From Mailhella massiliensis (GTDB lineage: Bacteria; Desulfobacterota; Desulfovibrionia; Desulfovibrionales; Desulfovibrionaceae): a stretch of DNA of 8,516 nucleotides. The notes below the pieces were generated by a model, which was not told the origin of the DNA, made no database searches, and saw only the letters and a program-made list of their open reading frames with translations. How positions within the stretch are numbered: the first letter of the stretch is position 1; each line of letters opens with the position of its first letter. Shown here one piece after another: positions 1 through 8,378 of the stretch. The stretch covers positions 1 to 8,516 of the forward strand of contig NZ_DYZA01000106.1 of assembly GCF_020741395.1 (NCBI RefSeq), in the 5' to 3' direction. Made by a program: the position numbers and the translations under genes.

Positions 1-1640
1 AGTTCATTTTTGTTACCGGCGGCGTGCTTTCCTCTCTTGGAAAAGGACTGGCCGCGGCTTCGCTGGGCGCCCTGCTGAAGGCGCGCGGCCTTTCCGTGAC
101 CATCCAGAAGCTCGACCCCTACATCAATGTTGACCCCGGCACCATGAACCCCTTCCAGCACGGTGAGGTCTACGTCACCGACGACGGCGCGGAAACCGAC
201 CTCGACCTCGGCCACTATGAGCGCTACCTCGACGTATCCCTTTCTCAGAACAACAACACCACTTCCGGACGCATCTACTACAACGTCATAAACAAGGAAC
301 GTCGCGGCGACTACCTCGGCGGCACCGTCCAGGTGATCCCCCACATCACTGACGAAATCAAGCGTACCGTGCTCAGCCTCACGGAAGGGGACAACGCCCC
401 GGACGTGGCCATCATTGAAATCGGCGGCACTGTGGGCGATATCGAAGGTCTGCCCTTCCTTGAGGCCATTCGTCAGCTCCGTTCCGACATAGGCCGCAAC
501 AACTGCCTGAACATCCACCTCACCCTCGTGCCCTATCTGCACGCCGCCGGGGAATACAAAACCAAGCCTACCCAGCACAGCGTGAAGGAACTGCTTTCCA
601 TCGGTATTCAGCCCGATATCATCCTCTGCCGCTGCGAACAGACCATTCCGGCGGAACTCAAGAAAAAAATCGCCCTGTTCTGCAATGTGGATGAAGACGC
701 GGTATTCACCTCCGTGGACGTGAAGAATGTGTACGGCGTACCGCTCAAGTTCTATGAGGAAGGCTTCGATCAGAAGGTGGCTATCATGCTGCGCCTTCCC
801 GCCCGCAATGCCGACCTTTCCGGCTGGCACAAACTCATGAGCGACTTTGAGGAAGCCGCCAAAAACAAGGTGACAATCGCCATAGTGGGCAAGTACGTCG
901 ACCTCAAGGAAGCCTACAAGAGCCTGCATGAAGCCCTGGTGCACGCCGGCGTGGCCAACCATGTTTCCGTGAACCTGAAGTACGTCAATTCCGAAGAGGT
1001 CAATGCGGAAAACGCAGCCGCAACCTTCAAGGGATGCGACGGCATCCTTGTGCCCGGCGGCTTCGGCTATCGCGGCGTGGAAGGCAAGATAGAGGCTATC
1101 CGCTACGCCCGGGAAAACAAGGTGCCCTTCTTCGGCATCTGCCTCGGCATGCAGTGCGCCGTCATTGAGTTCGCCCGCAACGTGGCAGGCCTCACCCATG
1201 CCAATTCCGAAGAATTTGATCCGCTCACTGATGAAAAAGTCATCTACCTCATGACGGAATGGTACGACTTCCGCAAACATTCCGTGGAAGTGCGCGACGA
1301 AGCCAGCAACAAAGGCGGCACGCTCCGCCTCGGTGCGTACCCCTGCACGCTGCTGCCCGGTACCAAGGCGGCGGAAGCCTACAAGCAGGAAAATATCTCC
1401 GAGCGCCACCGCCACCGCTACGAGTTCAATAACGCCTTCCGCGAAACACTCAGCCAGCACGGCATGGTCTTCAGCGGGACCTCCCCCGACGGCACGCTGG
1501 TGGAAATCATCGAACTGCCCGATCATCCCTGGTTCGTGGGCTGCCAGTTCCATCCGGAATTCAAGTCCCGTCCCATGCATGCCCATCCGCTGTTCCACGA
1601 TTTCATCGCCGCTTCCGTGAAGCAGTCCAAAAAGCGCTGA
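1..1640 (+). CDS. pyrG: CTP synthase (glutamine-hydrolysing), 5' end cut by window edge
   Basis: CTP synthase makes CTP from UTP, ATP and ammonia taken from glutamine; it is a cytosolic tetramer and the last step of pyrimidine nucleotide synthesis. The reading frame is already open at base 3 (FIFVTGGVLSSLGKG, the synthetase P-loop region), so the true ATG lies just left of the window and only about 4-5 residues are missing. The 545 visible residues match the usual family length of about 535-550. The N-terminal synthetase domain shows KLDPYINVDPGTM, GAETDLDLGHYER and KTKPTQHSVKELLSIGIQPD. The C-terminal class I glutamine amidotransferase domain shows PGGFGYRG (oxyanion region), the nucleophile Cys in GICLGMQ (codon 1140-1142) and the His and Glu of QFHPEF (codons 1551-1559). 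All key residues are present. Its end is followed by a clear terminator, so nothing downstream is co-transcribed. Identification is secure. Confidence 0.98.
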   Translation, partial: FIFVTGGVLSSLGKGLAAASLGALLKARGLSVTIQKLDPYINVDPGTMNPFQHGEVYVTDDGAETDLDLGHYERYLDVSLSQNNNTTSGRIYYNVINKERRGDYLGGTVQVIPHITDEIKRTVLSLTEGDNAPDVAIIEIGGTVGDIEGLPFLEAIRQLRSDIGRNNCLNIHLTLVPYLHAAGEYKTKPTQHSVKELLSIGIQPDIILCRCEQTIPAELKKKIALFCNVDEDAVFTSVDVKNVYGVPLKFYEEGFDQKVAIMLRLPARNADLSGWHKLMSDFEEAAKNKVTIAIVGKYVDLKEAYKSLHEALVHAGVANHVSVNLKYVNSEEVNAENAAATFKGCDGILVPGGFGYRGVEGKIEAIRYARENKVPFFGICLGMQCAVIEFARNVAGLTHANSEEFDPLTDEKVIYLMTEWYDFRKHSVEVRDEASNKGGTLRLGAYPCTLLPGTKAAEAYKQENISERHRHRYEFNNAFRETLSQHGMVFSGTSPDGTLVEIIELPDHPWFVGCQFHPEFKSRPMHAHPLFHDFIAASVKQSKKR

Positions 1641-1684
1641 ACGCCCCTGCGCGAAGCTTTCGCGCCGCCCTGTCCTGACTATAA

Positions 1685-1717
1685 GGGGGCGGACCCCATG
1701 GGTTCCGCCCCCTTTTT
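1685..1717 (+). terminator. Rho-independent terminator of pyrG
   Basis: A perfect 9-bp stem (GGGGGCGGA at 1685-1693 with TCCGCCCCC at 1704-1712) is followed directly by TTTTT at 1713-1717. It begins 45 bases after the pyrG stop codon. The reverse orientation has no good T-run, so it acts on the + strand. Confidence 0.92.
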
Positions 1718-1863
1718 CGGCCATGTTCTGCGGCCCGCGCTATGTCGCTCAAAGGCCTCCTTCAGCCTTTCCTGCAAGCATATACATACTCTCGGGACTG
1801 CAGTCAGAAATATGCACGGGGCGTCAAAAACGGTCTTTTTCCCGTCGCGCGCATTTTCCCATG
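1718..1863. other. Convergent intergenic stretch with no gene recognised
   Basis: This is the gap between the pyrG terminator and the terminator of the convergent nitroreductase gene. The short open frames here have no family character and no good ribosome site. The only local structure I see is a perfect 10-bp palindrome GACTGCAGTC at 1796-1805 and a weak ACGGG/CCCGT pairing around a 20-base loop near 1814-1843. I assign no function. Confidence 0.5.
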
Positions 1864-1898
1864 AAAAACGCCGCACCCCTGCGCGAGGCGGCCTTTTT
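1864..1898 (-). terminator. Terminator of the nitroreductase gene, symmetrical and possibly bidirectional
   Basis: A 5-bp GC stem (GCCGC at 1870-1874, GCGGC at 1888-1892) is flanked by AAAAA at 1864-1868 and TTTTT at 1894-1898, so a U-run follows the hairpin on either strand. On the minus strand it starts 12 bases past the nitroreductase stop codon, its likely job. On the plus strand it would back up the pyrG terminator. The 13-base loop and short stem make it weaker than the pyrG terminator. Confidence 0.7.
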
Positions 1899-1903
1899 CG
1901 TAC

Positions 1904-2431
1904 CTAAAGGCCCCTGTTTCCCCATGCTTCGTTATGGATACGTCCCTCGTCAAAGCGTGCGGCCACAGAGGAACTTTTTTCTCCCGGATGCCCCACCAGC
2001 ACAAAAGCCACGGGGATCACGTTTTCCGGAAGAGCAAGAAGCGCCCGGAAGCCCTTCACGCGCTCTTCCACAGGATAAACTGCCGTCCATACCGCACCGA
2101 GGCCCAGCCCGTGTGCCGCAAGCAGCAGATTCTGTGTACAGGCGGCGATATCAAGGAACCCCATGCCCGCGTATTTTTCTCTTTCCCTGTTCAGGCATAT
2201 CATCACCCCCAGGGAAGCCTTCGGGGAAAAGGACGCATAGGGATTGATCCCTCCGGCCCTGACCAGTGCTTCCTTGTCGCGCACCAGAATAAATTCCCAG
2301 GGCTGTTCGTTGCCCGCGCTGGGGGCGAGCATGGCCGCTTCCAGCATGGCGCGCACCGCCTCCTCCGAAACCGGCTCCCCAGTATAGGAACGAACACTTC
2401 GGCGCGTCTTCATGGCCGTCCATATATCCAT
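1904..2431 (-). CDS. Small FMN-dependent nitroreductase family protein
   Basis: The 175-residue protein belongs to the nitroreductase fold family, flavoenzymes that dimerise, hold FMN at the interface and reduce nitroaromatics, quinones or similar acceptors with NAD(P)H. The substrate cannot be told from sequence. Visible family marks are RRSVRSYTGEPV (residues 10-21, FMN phosphate-binding arginines), APSAGNEQPWEFILV (36-50), the GFLDIAACTQNLLLAAHGLGLGAVW segment in several parts (91-115) and VAFVLVGHPGE near the C-terminus. The length is at the short end of the family but complete. I chose the ATG at 2431 because a GAGGAG ribosome site at 2440-2445 precedes it by 8 bases. The frame stays open upstream to a GTG at 2515, but those 28 extra residues are Gly/Arg-rich and unlike the family. 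It converges with pyrG and lies 296 bases downstream of the GNAT gene on the same strand, probably with its own promoter. Confidence 0.9.
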   Translation of the reverse strand: MDIWTAMKTRRSVRSYTGEPVSEEAVRAMLEAAMLAPSAGNEQPWEFILVRDKEALVRAGGINPYASFSPKASLGVMICLNREREKYAGMGFLDIAACTQNLLLAAHGLGLGAVWTAVYPVEERVKGFRALLALPENVIPVAFVLVGHPGEKSSSVAARFDEGRIHNEAWGNRGL

Positions 2432-2513
2432 GCTCGTTTCTCCTCTTTCCGGCAAATACGAAAAGCTCCTGCCTCGGCCGCCCCTGCCGCGAAGGGCCGC
2501 GCCGGTCTTATTC

Positions 2514-2557
2514 ACAGGAGCGTTCCGTCGCCTCCTGTCGCATACGACGACGGAACG
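2514..2557 (-). repeat. Two overlapping, mutually exclusive inverted repeats in a 5' leader
   Basis: Pair A is ACAGGAG (2514-2520) with CTCCTGT (2532-2538): 7 bp, 11-base loop. Pair B is CGTTCCGTCG (2521-2530) with CGACGGAACG (2548-2557): 10 bp, 17-base loop. Both are perfect. The arms alternate A1-B1-A2-B2, and on the minus strand no bases separate the last two arms, so both stems cannot form fully at once. In the minus-strand RNA the A2 arm reads ACAGGAG, resembling a ribosome site, in the loop of stem B. This could be a two-state leader or simply a protein-binding palindrome; the pairing is seen, the function is inferred. Confidence 0.5.
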
Positions 2558-2611
2558 AAATCCTTCCTGCGGATGTTATCAAAAATGAAAAGAAAAGAAC
2601 AGGCTGACACA

Positions 2612-2623
2612 GCTTTATAAAGC
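2612..2623. promoter_or_regulatory. 12-bp perfect palindrome, possible operator
   Basis: GCTTTATAAAGC is an exact 12-bp palindrome in the AT-rich part of the nitroreductase leader, about 180 bases upstream of its ATG. Its position near where a promoter is expected makes an operator conceivable, but no regulator gene is adjacent. Confidence 0.25.
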
Positions 2624-2727
2624 GTTACCGAAGCACGGCTCCGCTCAAAACCAAGCACAGAGTCATAGGAAAGACTTTGCTTCAATGCCGTGACGAACAC
2701 AGCCTCTTTGTCTTACGGCAGGCGGTA

Positions 2728-3264
2728 TTATCCGAAGGGCTCTTCCCTGACCCTTTTTTCCAGAAAGATCAGATGTTCATCAATACCGCCCTCAAAAAGG
2801 GTTGCCGCCTTTCCGGCATAGCGGAAGCCCAGCCTGAGGTACAGTTTTGCCGCAGGCTCATTGTGTTCCCATGTGTCGAGACGCATCACGTCGCACCCTC
2901 TCCGGGCCGCCTCTTCGAGCGCAAAAAGCACCATGCGCGTTCCCGCCCCTTTTCCCGCCTGGGAAGGAGGAACGCAGAGCGTATGAATGACCAGCACCTT
3001 ATCCGGCTCCGCAGCGTATTGCCACGAGATGGAGGCATACACGTCAAGCTGCACATGATTGAGAAGCATGCTTGCGCAGACCTCCCCCTCTTCTTCCATC
3101 ACATACAGCCAGCCTTCCGCCACCCCGCGTTCCGCCACGCCCCTTGTGGGGTACACGCCCATTTTCCAGTTGGTAGTGCTGCCGTGTTCCCGCTCAAAAG
3201 TCAGAAGCTCGACATAGTGCTTCTCCACGGCGTCAATATCACATTCACGCGCCCTGCGTATCAT
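2728..3264 (-). CDS. GNAT family N-acetyltransferase
   Basis: The 178-residue protein carries the GCN5-related acetyltransferase fold, which moves an acetyl group from acetyl-CoA to an amine on a small molecule, peptide or protein; the acceptor here is unknown. Motif A, the acetyl-CoA pyrophosphate loop, is seen at residues 90-110 (VLVIHTLCVPPSQAGKGAG), with the Q-x-x-G-x-G/A signature at 102-108. It is followed by the helix VLFALEEAARRG and motif B (RLDTWEHNEPAAKLYLRLGFRYAG, residues 128-151), with the usual Asn, Tyr and Gly-Phe. The length is typical. The ATG at 3264 follows a GGAGG site at 3270-3274 with 5 bases between. Residues 41-50 hold a direct RGVAE-RGVAE repeat. The gene is flanked by intergenic gaps on both sides and probably forms its own unit. 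The family call is firm; the substrate is open. Confidence 0.88.
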   Translation of the reverse strand: MIRRARECDIDAVEKHYVELLTFEREHGSTTNWKMGVYPTRGVAERGVAEGWLYVMEEEGEVCASMLLNHVQLDVYASISWQYAAEPDKVLVIHTLCVPPSQAGKGAGTRMVLFALEEAARRGCDVMRLDTWEHNEPAAKLYLRLGFRYAGKAATLFEGGIDEHLIFLEKRVREEPFG

Positions 3265-3311
3265 TATTGCCTCCAGGTTGTTTCTTCACTGCGAAAATCC
3301 CCCTTTTTCCC

Positions 3312-3342
3312 TGTATATGGAATCAGGAAGAACCTCTGCCAA
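3312..3342 (-). promoter_or_regulatory. Candidate sigma70-type promoter of the GNAT gene
   Basis: On the minus strand TTGGCA (3337-3342) and TATACA (3312-3317) are separated by 19 bases, about 48 bases upstream of the GNAT ATG. The two boxes fit reasonably, but the spacer is 2 bases longer than ideal. Confidence 0.35.
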
Positions 3343-3368
3343 AAGCGCCGCACCCCATAACAATACCG

Positions 3369-3398
3369 AGGCAGCTGCCTGCACGCCGCAGCGGCAGG
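3369..3398. repeat. Palindrome and GC-rich hairpin between the pyruvyl transferase and GNAT genes
   Basis: AGGCAGCTGCCT at 3369-3380 is an exact 12-bp palindrome. Overlapping it, CCTGC (3378-3382) plus CGC (3384-3386) can pair with GCG (3391-3393) plus GCAGG (3394-3398), an 8-bp stem with one bulged A. It lies 30-60 bases past the pyruvyl transferase stop codon. No T-run follows on the minus strand, so it is not a standard terminator; it may be RNA 3'-end structure or a binding site. Confidence 0.4.
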
Positions 3399-3427
3399 AC
3401 TCTGAGCCATGCCACAGATACCACGCA

Positions 3428-4243
3428 CTAAGCGTATATCAATTCATGGGGAAACACTTCCAGCAACAGATCAAGGTCTATTTTCAGATCAACGGTCTCG
3501 TCCCCCTGTGAAAGCTCCTGAACCGTCGGCCTGTCACCGGAATGAAAAAACAACGGCGGCTGAACGGGCATGCCGACACTCAGATAGTAATCTTCAAATT
3601 TCCTGTTGCCGCTCCCCATCAGCGGGGCATCCGGGATAGTGAACTGCCTGGCCGGAATTCCATAGGCATGAGCAATAATGATGCCATGCAGAGAAGAAGA
3701 AACGATTCTCTCACATTCACACACTTCATCAACAAAAGCTTCCACGTCACAGACGTCGCGCTCAACGTCAATAAGCTTGATCTCTTCAGGAAAATGAAGC
3801 AGGTTCTTATGGCTGAAATGACATATCACGCCGAGGCCGTAACGCTTCCGCCTCACCTTCGGCTGATAGAAACGCGGAAGCAGCAGCGCAGGATCGCCGT
3901 ATATCCGTGGGCAGCGATATCCTGCACGAAGCAATGTTTCCCTTGTCAGCGGCCCGCGGACAGCACGGAACGAAGGCGTGGAAGGAAGAAAAGGAAGCAG
4001 TGCACGCCCCTGATAGAAGCGTACTTCCGCATGCATGCAGCCGCTCCCCCAGAATACACTGCGGCTGCGCAAGGTGCGGCTGTTGATGATACTCCCCACG
4101 GCACAGAGCTTACCGGGCCTCTTTATGGAAGCAGACACAGCTCTGGCGCCGGAAACCCTTTCCACGATATAAGGAGAGAGGCTGTCGCCAACATTATTGT
4201 TATCTCTCCACCAGTAAAGTACAATGCTTGAATTTTCTTTCAT
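3428..4243 (-). CDS. Polysaccharide pyruvyl transferase family protein
   Basis: The 271-residue protein matches the polysaccharide pyruvyl transferase family (CsaB/WcaK-like, GT-B-like fold). Known members transfer a pyruvyl group from phosphoenolpyruvate to a sugar of an exopolysaccharide or cell-wall polymer, usually in the cytosol before export. Seen here are the N-terminal NNNVGDSLSPYI (residues 15-26), FWGSGCMH (64-71), RAVRGPLT (93-100), YGDPALLLP (115-123), GVICHFSH (138-145) and the C-terminal SSSLHGIIIAHAYGIPA (182-198), the conserved S-x-H-G region. The length is shorter than many members (about 300-400), but both conserved halves are present. The start at 4243 has only a poor ribosome site. 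Such genes normally sit among glycosyltransferases; this one is alone. Hand counts over 3661-3840 give 45% GC, against 68% over a pyrG line (1021-1080), which suggests a different origin. The exact substrate cannot be told. Confidence 0.87.
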   Translation of the reverse strand: MKENSSIVLYWWRDNNNVGDSLSPYIVERVSGARAVSASIKRPGKLCAVGSIINSRTLRSRSVFWGSGCMHAEVRFYQGRALLPFLPSTPSFRAVRGPLTRETLLRAGYRCPRIYGDPALLLPRFYQPKVRRKRYGLGVICHFSHKNLLHFPEEIKLIDVERDVCDVEAFVDEVCECERIVSSSLHGIIIAHAYGIPARQFTIPDAPLMGSGNRKFEDYYLSVGMPVQPPLFFHSGDRPTVQELSQGDETVDLKIDLDLLLEVFPHELIYA

Positions 4244-4553
4244 TTTTCACTGCCCATTTTAATTTCTCTTTTTTGAAAAATGAAAAATACAGTCTGGTAT
4301 TGCCTTTTCAGGTACAAACCATGGAAAGCATTCCCCGGCTTATACTTCGTGCATATTTGCCTGTATATGTGCCCCCTGCACACAACCTGCAAAACTTATA
4401 GGCCGTGAAGGGTCAAATATCTCTACATACTCCGCCTTGCAGAAACACAGAAAGCGATCATGTCTTTTGCTCCCCTCAGAAGAACACAATATAATATAAA
4501 AGGGAATTATCTGTCCGGCTGAAGGCAGCAGGTCCTCCCCAGATTTCCGACAG
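4244..4553. other. AT-rich intergenic stretch downstream of secA, no convincing gene
   Basis: About 310 bases lie between the secA terminator and the pyruvyl transferase start. Base composition falls to about 30% GC over 4261-4320. On the minus strand one frame reads a protein-like phrase (AEYVEIFDPSRPISFAGC, roughly 4385-4440) and ends at a stop near 4340, but has no start codon with a ribosome site. It could be a remnant. A five-codon frame, ATG at 4257 to a TGA overlapping the pyruvyl transferase ATG, is also present. The pyruvyl transferase promoter must lie here, but no pair of boxes stands out. Confidence 0.5.
4467..4495 (+). promoter_or_regulatory. Candidate plus-strand promoter in an intergenic gap
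   Basis: TTGCTC (4467-4472) and a perfect TATAAT (4490-4495) are separated by 17 bases. No plus-strand gene lies downstream; a transcript would begin near 4502 and run into the 3' end of secA. The -35 box matches only TTG, and the surroundings are AT-rich, so chance is possible. Confidence 0.25.
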
Positions 4554-4588
4554 AAAAATCCCCATGAAGCCATAGCTCCATGGGGATT
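4554..4588 (-). terminator. Rho-independent terminator of secA
   Basis: AATCCCCATG (4557-4566) pairs perfectly with CATGGGGATT (4579-4588). After one mismatch, AGC (4568-4570) pairs with GCT (4575-4577) around a CATA loop. On the minus strand the hairpin ends in TTTTT (complement of 4554-4558). It begins 10 bases past the secA stop codon, so secA is largely insulated from the genes after it. Confidence 0.92.
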
Positions 4589-4598
4589 CATCACTGCC

Positions 4599-7304
<2,706 letters not shown>

Positions 7305-7339
7305 GGGTATCTCCGAAAAAAGTCGTTGGAACAAGGCAG

Positions 7340-7368
7340 AAGATAAGCCATGCCTCCCGGTTTGGCAA
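7340..7368 (-). promoter_or_regulatory. Sigma70-type promoter of secA
   Basis: On the minus strand TTGCCA (7363-7368) and TATCTT (7340-7345) are separated by exactly 17 bases. Transcription would begin near 7333 and give a leader of about 30 bases carrying the GGAG ribosome site. The boxes match the consensus at 5 and 4 of 6 positions. Confidence 0.6.
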
Positions 7369-7534
7369 ATGCTCCCGAGGGTGTTTCCTCCATATTTTCC
7401 CAATAAGGCGGGAATTCCCCTTTCACATGTCTTTCTGAAAGCAAAACCGTTGCAGAACGCTTCCAAGCCAAGCCCCAAGAAAAAAAACGGCAGACGCCCT
7501 GACGCCCGGCCTGAGAAAAACGTCCCTCCCGGGC
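7369..7534. other. Central part of the secA/rlpA divergent gap
   Basis: The two divergent genes are 328 bases apart. Apart from the two candidate promoters and the ribosome site of secA, I see only A-runs (for example near 7482-7488) and GC-rich segments, with no gene or clear repeat. Frames open here are upstream extensions of secA and rlpA and have no family character. Confidence 0.5.
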
Positions 7535-7567
7535 TGGACAAAAAAACGCGCCTGCTTCATGATGAAG
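7535..7567 (+). promoter_or_regulatory. Candidate rlpA promoter overlapped by a short palindrome
   Basis: TGGACA (7535-7540) and CATGAT (7558-7563) are separated by 17 bases and match the consensus at 5 and 4 of 6 positions. The -10 box lies inside the interrupted palindrome CTTCAT-G-ATGAAG (7555-7567), a layout often seen for operators. The leader to the rlpA ATG would be about 63 bases. Confidence 0.4.
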
Positions 7568-7632
7568 GATATATCCCGCCCTCCGGCACCCTGTGCCGCA
7601 ACAATCAGGACAGTATATCAGGCAGCGCGTCC

Positions 7633-8358
7633 ATGTTCCGCATCCTCCGCCCCTTTCTTGCAATTTTCTGTCTTTTTGTCGTGGCAGCCCTTGCCTGCGG
7701 CTGTTCCTCCAAGAATACCGGCTACCAGAACGGCCGTTACCGCGGCACCAAGCCCTACACGGTGCGCGGCAAAACCTATTATCCCCTGAAATCCGCGCAC
7801 GATTTTGTGGAAACAGGCGTGGCCTCCTGGTACGGGCCGGGCTTTCACGGCAAAAAAACCTCCAACGGGGAACGCTATAACCAGAACGCCATGACGGCGG
7901 CGCACAAGCTTCTGCCCTTCGGCACGCGCCTCAAAGTGACCAATCTGGACAACGGAAGGGTAACGGAAGTACGCGTCAACGACAGAGGGCCCTTCGTGGA
8001 CAGCCGCGTCATCGACCTTTCCCGTGCTGCAGCCAAGGATCTCGGCATGCTCGGCACAGGTACGGCAAGGGTACGCATCGTCGCCCTGGAGAACGGCCGC
8101 GAACCCGCCCTGCTCACGCCCGACGGCGACATGCTGGGCCTTTTCTATGTGCAGATAGGTTCCTTCCGCGAACGTCCCCGCGCCGTGAACCTTGCCGACT
8201 TCATGCGCACGCGCGGCTACGGCTGCCGCATCGCGCGGCACGACGGCAACGACCTCAGCTTTGTACAGCTCGGCCCCTATCCTTCCCGCTCTCAGGCGGA
8301 AAAGACGGCCCGCTCCCTGAGCCTCACCTACCGCGGGCTTTTCGTCATCGCGGAGTAA
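7633..8358 (+). CDS. rlpA: RlpA family septal-ring lytic transglycosylase lipoprotein with SPOR domain
   Basis: RlpA is an outer-membrane lipoprotein; characterised members cleave peptidoglycan strands lacking stem peptides and gather at the division septum through their SPOR domain. The 241-residue product starts with a lipoprotein-type signal (Arg residues, hydrophobic stretch 8-21, then ACGCSS with Cys22 or Cys24 as the lipidated residue; the lipobox is not the ideal L-A-G-C). The double-psi beta-barrel domain covers about residues 60-150: GVASWYGPGFHGKKTSNGERY, AHKLLPFGT, VNDRGPFVDSRVIDLS. Glu80 and His91 have the spacing of the catalytic pair in the family, and Asp117 of the NDRGPF motif is present. 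The SPOR domain is at about 170-241 (FYVQIGSF to the end), complete. The ATG at 7633 is chosen because it opens the signal peptide; the ribosome site (AGG at 7620-7622) is weak. It diverges from secA. Family identification is strong. Confidence 0.93.
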   Translation: MFRILRPFLAIFCLFVVAALACGCSSKNTGYQNGRYRGTKPYTVRGKTYYPLKSAHDFVETGVASWYGPGFHGKKTSNGERYNQNAMTAAHKLLPFGTRLKVTNLDNGRVTEVRVNDRGPFVDSRVIDLSRAAAKDLGMLGTGTARVRIVALENGREPALLTPDGDMLGLFYVQIGSFRERPRAVNLADFMRTRGYGCRIARHDGNDLSFVQLGPYPSRSQAEKTARSLSLTYRGLFVIAE

Positions 8359-8378
8359 CCCGGCTTTCTCCTGACACT

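Larger units (their letters stand above)
2432..2727 (-). other. Leader region of the nitroreductase gene with inverted repeats
   Basis: This 296-base gap between two minus-strand genes holds no convincing gene. Going upstream from the nitroreductase ATG, it contains the GAGGAG ribosome site (2440-2445), a very GC-rich stretch (about 2466-2510), two overlapping inverted repeats (2514-2557), an A/T-rich strip (2578-2600) and a 12-bp palindrome (2612-2623). Near the GNAT stop, TGCCGT (2686-2691) and ACGGCA (2715-2720) could pair across 23 bases but have no T-run. I could not pick out a confident promoter, although the AT-rich 2578-2623 part is the natural place for one. Confidence 0.55.

Noticed and set aside
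1814..1843. An AAAAACGGTCTTTTT stretch considered as a terminator
   Set aside because: Only A/T pairs would form the stem around a tiny loop, and a proper terminator already lies closer to each gene end.
2432..2515. An earlier GTG start for the nitroreductase, adding 28 residues
   Set aside because: The added part is Gly/Arg-rich and not family-like; the ATG at 2431 has a strong ribosome site at ideal spacing. The AGGAGG before the GTG is 15 bases away.
2514..2557. A true H-type pseudoknot from the alternating inverted repeats
   Set aside because: On the minus strand no bases separate the last two arms, so one strand could not cross the 10-bp stem; only alternative hairpins are physically likely.
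1698..2620. Plus-strand frames of 174 and 228 codons opposite the nitroreductase gene
   Set aside because: They are Pro/Arg/His-rich with no recognisable motif and are shadows of the nitroreductase coding frame and GC-rich DNA.
2677..3360. A 227-codon plus-strand frame opposite the GNAT gene
   Set aside because: It is antisense to a gene with clear acetyl-CoA binding motifs and shows no motif of its own.
7305..7541. A 79-codon upstream extension of secA, considered as a longer SecA or a secM-like leader
   Set aside because: It is not SecA-like, has no signal peptide or arrest-like ending, and would include the well-placed promoter and ribosome site of the 901-residue form.
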